Shown here: positions 62,206 to 64,000 of the stretch, one piece after another
Numbering within the stretch: position 1 is the first letter of the stretch
Layout of the letters: each line of letters opens with the position of its first letter
Assembly (NCBI RefSeq): GCF_000960765.1
Contig: NZ_JYNH01000007.1
Coordinates: 25,986 to 89,985, forward strand
DNA from: Desulfosporosinus sp. I2
Lineage (GTDB): Bacteria > Bacillota > Desulfitobacteriia > Desulfitobacteriales > Desulfitobacteriaceae
Reading direction: 5' to 3'
DNA length: 64,000 nt
Translations under genes and position numbers: made by a program
The notes under the pieces: generated by a model
What the model was told of the DNA's origin: nothing
Databases searched by the model: none
Seen by the model: only the letters and a program-made list of their open reading frames with translations

Positions 62206-63555
62206 TTACTCTCGAATACCTGCATGAGCTTTGAGTTCATCTAAATCTCCTGCGCCTTTGCCACCATTAAAGAAAGCATTAAGGACAATAGCCGTGATTG
62301 AACCTAAGGTAATTCCACTATGCATAATCGTTTGACTCCACGCTGGGAAATGTTGAAAGAAATTAGGAACTACTACTGGGATTAGACCAATTCCGATACT
62401 GATCGCAACAATAAAAATATTATTAACATTCTTCTCGAAATCGACTTTAGCAAGAGTCTTAATCCCACTGGCAGCCACGATTCCGAACATGGCAATTCCA
62501 GCTCCCCCTAGGACTGCGTTTGGCAAGGAGGCAATGATTGTGGCCAACTTAGGAAATAAACCCATGACCACCAAGATTACACCGGACGTCGCGACGACAA
62601 AACGACTCTTAACCCCTGTTAACCCGACCAATCCAACATTCTGTGCAAAGGCTGTGTACGGGAAGGCATTGAATATACCGCCGAGTGCAGTGGCTAATCC
62701 ATCCGCTCGTAATCCAGCTGTAAGTTCTTTTTCACCGATCTTTTTACCAACCATCTCACCAATGGCCAGAAAATCCCCCGTTGACTCAACCATGACAACC
62801 AACATGACAAGAATCATAGCGATGATCGAACCCAGATCAAACGTCGGAAATCCGTAGAAAAAAGGAGTATCAATACCAATCCAAGGGGCAGAAGCAACCC
62901 CCGAAAAGTTCACAAGTCCTAAGGGCATGGCTACAATAAGACCGACGACCAAACCGAGTAAAACTGCGATATGGGAGACAAACCCTTTAAATAGTTTATT
63001 GATCAGGAGAATAGCTAAGAGCACAATTGTAGCAACCGCTATGAACGTTAACGAACCAAAATTCTTATTTCCAACTCCCCCTGCGGCCCAGTTTACACCC
63101 ACCGGCAAGAGAGATACCCCAATGATTGTGATGATGCTACCCGTAACAATCGGTGGGAAAAAGCGTATTAACTTACTAAAGAATGGTGCCATTAAAAATG
63201 TAAATAGACCAGCCACAATTACGGATCCAAAGATCATCGTCAACCCGCCCTGTTTAGCCATGATAACCATAGGCGTAACGGCAGCAAAGGTAACCCCTTG
63301 AATCACAGGAATCTTAATGCCAATCTTCCAAATCCCTAAGGTTTGAAGCAGTGTAGCAATACCACAAGTAAATAAGTCAGCGTTAATCAAAAAGGCAGTT
63401 TGTGCTTGATTTAAACCGGCTGCTCCGGCAATGATCAAAGGAACAGCAACTGCTCCGGCATACATAGCCAGTACGTGTTGTAACCCGTATAGAAAAAGTT
63501 TCCCAGCAGGTAGCATTTCGTCGACTGGCGCTACCCCGTGATTAGTATTAGCCAT
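62206..63555 (-). CDS. Xanthine/uric acid/uracil-type permease (NCS2)
   Basis: A 449-residue NCS2 transporter with about 14 membrane segments. The motif QHVLAMYAGAVAVPLI, and VESTGDFLAIGEMVGKKI with AFPYTAFAQNVGLV, are typical of XanP/UacT/PbuX-like proteins importing xanthine or urate. It differs from the AzgA-type permease at 27559. The ATG 63555 has AAGGAGG 10 bases upstream. It has its own sigma-54 promoter (63759-63774), so it is part of the purine regulon. Confidence 0.88.
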   Translation of the reverse strand: MANTNHGVAPVDEMLPAGKLFLYGLQHVLAMYAGAVAVPLIIAGAAGLNQAQTAFLINADLFTCGIATLLQTLGIWKIGIKIPVIQGVTFAAVTPMVIMAKQGGLTMIFGSVIVAGLFTFLMAPFFSKLIRFFPPIVTGSIITIIGVSLLPVGVNWAAGGVGNKNFGSLTFIAVATIVLLAILLINKLFKGFVSHIAVLLGLVVGLIVAMPLGLVNFSGVASAPWIGIDTPFFYGFPTFDLGSIIAMILVMLVVMVESTGDFLAIGEMVGKKIGEKELTAGLRADGLATALGGIFNAFPYTAFAQNVGLVGLTGVKSRFVVATSGVILVVMGLFPKLATIIASLPNAVLGGAGIAMFGIVAASGIKTLAKVDFEKNVNNIFIVAISIGIGLIPVVVPNFFQHFPAWSQTIMHSGITLGSITAIVLNAFFNGGKGAGDLDELKAHAGIRE

Positions 63556-63607
63556 TATTTGCATTCCTCCTTATTTTAAAATCGGGGCACAGATCTTTAA
63601 ACCAAAT

Positions 63608-63658
63608 CACCTCCTGGCTCTTCGTCCTTGAATCTAGTCCCGCAACTGTATCAAGGTG
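63608..63658 (-). other. Structured leader of the permease mRNA, candidate cis-regulatory RNA
   Basis: On the minus strand CACCT/AGGTG encloses CCTTGA/TCAAGG with the loop ACAGTTGCGGGACTAGA and the strand GGACGAAGAGCCAGG. It lies between the sigma-54 promoter and the start codon. It matches no riboswitch class I can recall. Confidence 0.4.
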
Positions 63659-63663
63659 CCTAT

Positions 63664-63704
63664 TTCAACCGACCTGTTGAGTTGACGTTAAAGGGTCGGT
63701 TGAA
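63664..63704 (-). other. Perfect hairpin in the permease leader
   Basis: TTCAACCGACC (63664-63674) pairs with GGTCGGTTGAA (63694-63704) with a 19-base loop. Confidence 0.6.
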
Positions 63705-63758
63705 AACAAACTATGCATGAATCATCTAAGATACAGTTCCGTATTATCGAAAGAATGT

Positions 63759-63774
63759 AGCAAGATTCGTGCCA
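63759..63774 (-). promoter_or_regulatory. Sigma-54 promoter of the NCS2 permease
   Basis: Minus strand TGGCACGAATCTTGCT matches the TGGCAC-N5-TTGCW consensus exactly, about 205 bases before the start codon. Confidence 0.9.
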
Positions 63775-63837
63775 ACTCGACATATAAGCCTATATCCCTC
63801 TTAAAAGCGCTTTAACAAGGCATTCGCGATAACCAAT

Positions 63838-63973
63838 TTCTCAAAATGATAAGTTCAAGCTCCAAACCTTCCAGATAATTCGGAAATTTTCTATCGAACT
63901 ATGTATTAATTCAGCGAATTATAACCTTAAGGAGGCTAATCATTTTGATAAACGTTCTTATCGAAATGAGTTC
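63838..63973. promoter_or_regulatory. Three enhancer-like sites upstream of the permease promoter
   Basis: TTCTCAAAATGATAA (63838-63852), ATCATTTTGATAA (63940-63952) and TTATCGAAATGAGTT (63959-63973) all resemble the TCTCA-WWW-TGAGA/TGATA core of the sites next to ygeY (43600-43614, 43681-43695). They lie about 65-215 bases upstream of the sigma-54 promoter. Confidence 0.6.
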
Positions 63974-64000
63974 CCTTGCAACAAAGCACTCCTAGAAAGT

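Noticed and set aside
63930..64000. A plus-strand gene start suggested by GGAGG at 63931-63935.
   Set aside because: The frame from the nearby TTG hits a stop after about 16 codons; the bases are better explained as enhancer-like sites.
1..64000. CRISPR arrays, tRNA or rRNA genes.
   Set aside because: No regularly spaced repeats with unique spacers and no recognisable tRNA or rRNA sequence were seen on either strand.

Overview
The window reads as chromosomal DNA of an anaerobic, spore-forming-lineage Firmicute of the Desulfosporosinus/Desulfitobacterium type (Clostridia, Peptococcaceae s.l.). I infer this from gene content: a mercury-methylation corrinoid protein (HgcA), a corrinoid O/N-demethylase set with a RACo-type activator, selenium-linked molybdenum hydroxylases, low-to-moderate GC and strong GGAGG ribosome-binding sites. 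The genus is an inference; no rRNA or marker gene is present.

Layout. 1-2.1 kb: the 5' part of hgcA behind a cysteine-rich MarR regulator with a palindromic operator, then a FadR-type regulator. 2.3-4 kb: a dihydroxy-acid dehydratase. 4-10 kb: an envelope-lipid neighbourhood: a DUF421 membrane protein, two PAP2 phosphatases, an ECF sigma factor with two membrane partners, and a DedA-PAP2 fusion whose phosphatase motifs are degenerate. 10-12.8 kb: a decayed zone of gene fragments, a ParE/Phd toxin-antitoxin pair and a truncated copy of yyaL. 12.9-18.8 kb: a biotin operon bioF-bioH-bioC-bioB-bioD-bioA under a BirA box, in which bioH and bioC each carry a one-base homopolymer frameshift. 19-24 kb: full-length yyaL, an HD-GYP protein and an NSS transporter.

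24-47 kb and 56.6-63.6 kb form a large purine-degradation region. It holds adenine deaminase, a second amino-nucleobase hydrolase, a guanine/hypoxanthine permease, xanthine dehydrogenase (molybdenum subunit split in two), the selenium-hydroxylase maturation genes yqeB, mocA-like and yqeC, a fused XdhD-type hydroxylase, hydantoinase, carbamate kinase, YgeW, YgeY, YgeX, a YgeV-like sigma-54 activator, PreA-like, SsnA, two more PLP enzymes and a xanthine/uracil-type permease. Together these would take purines to xanthine or urate, open the rings, and recover ammonia, pyruvate and ATP (via carbamoyl phosphate). Three regulatory layers are visible: a guanine-class riboswitch whose P1 strand overlaps a terminator, which predicts an ON switch for xdh; three sigma-54 promoters of the form TGGCA(T/C)-N5-TTGC; and repeated upstream palindromes near the activator gene and the permease.

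47.6-56.2 kb is inserted between the two halves of the purine region. It is a corrinoid methyltransferase island: methyl-THF methyltransferase, two corrinoid proteins, a UroD-type methyltransferase, a RACo-like reductive activator, a GntR/UTRA repressor with matching operators at both of its promoters, DUF1638, a split CobW-like pair and a methionine-synthase-activation-like protein.

No rRNA, tRNA, CRISPR array or intact insertion sequence was recognised.
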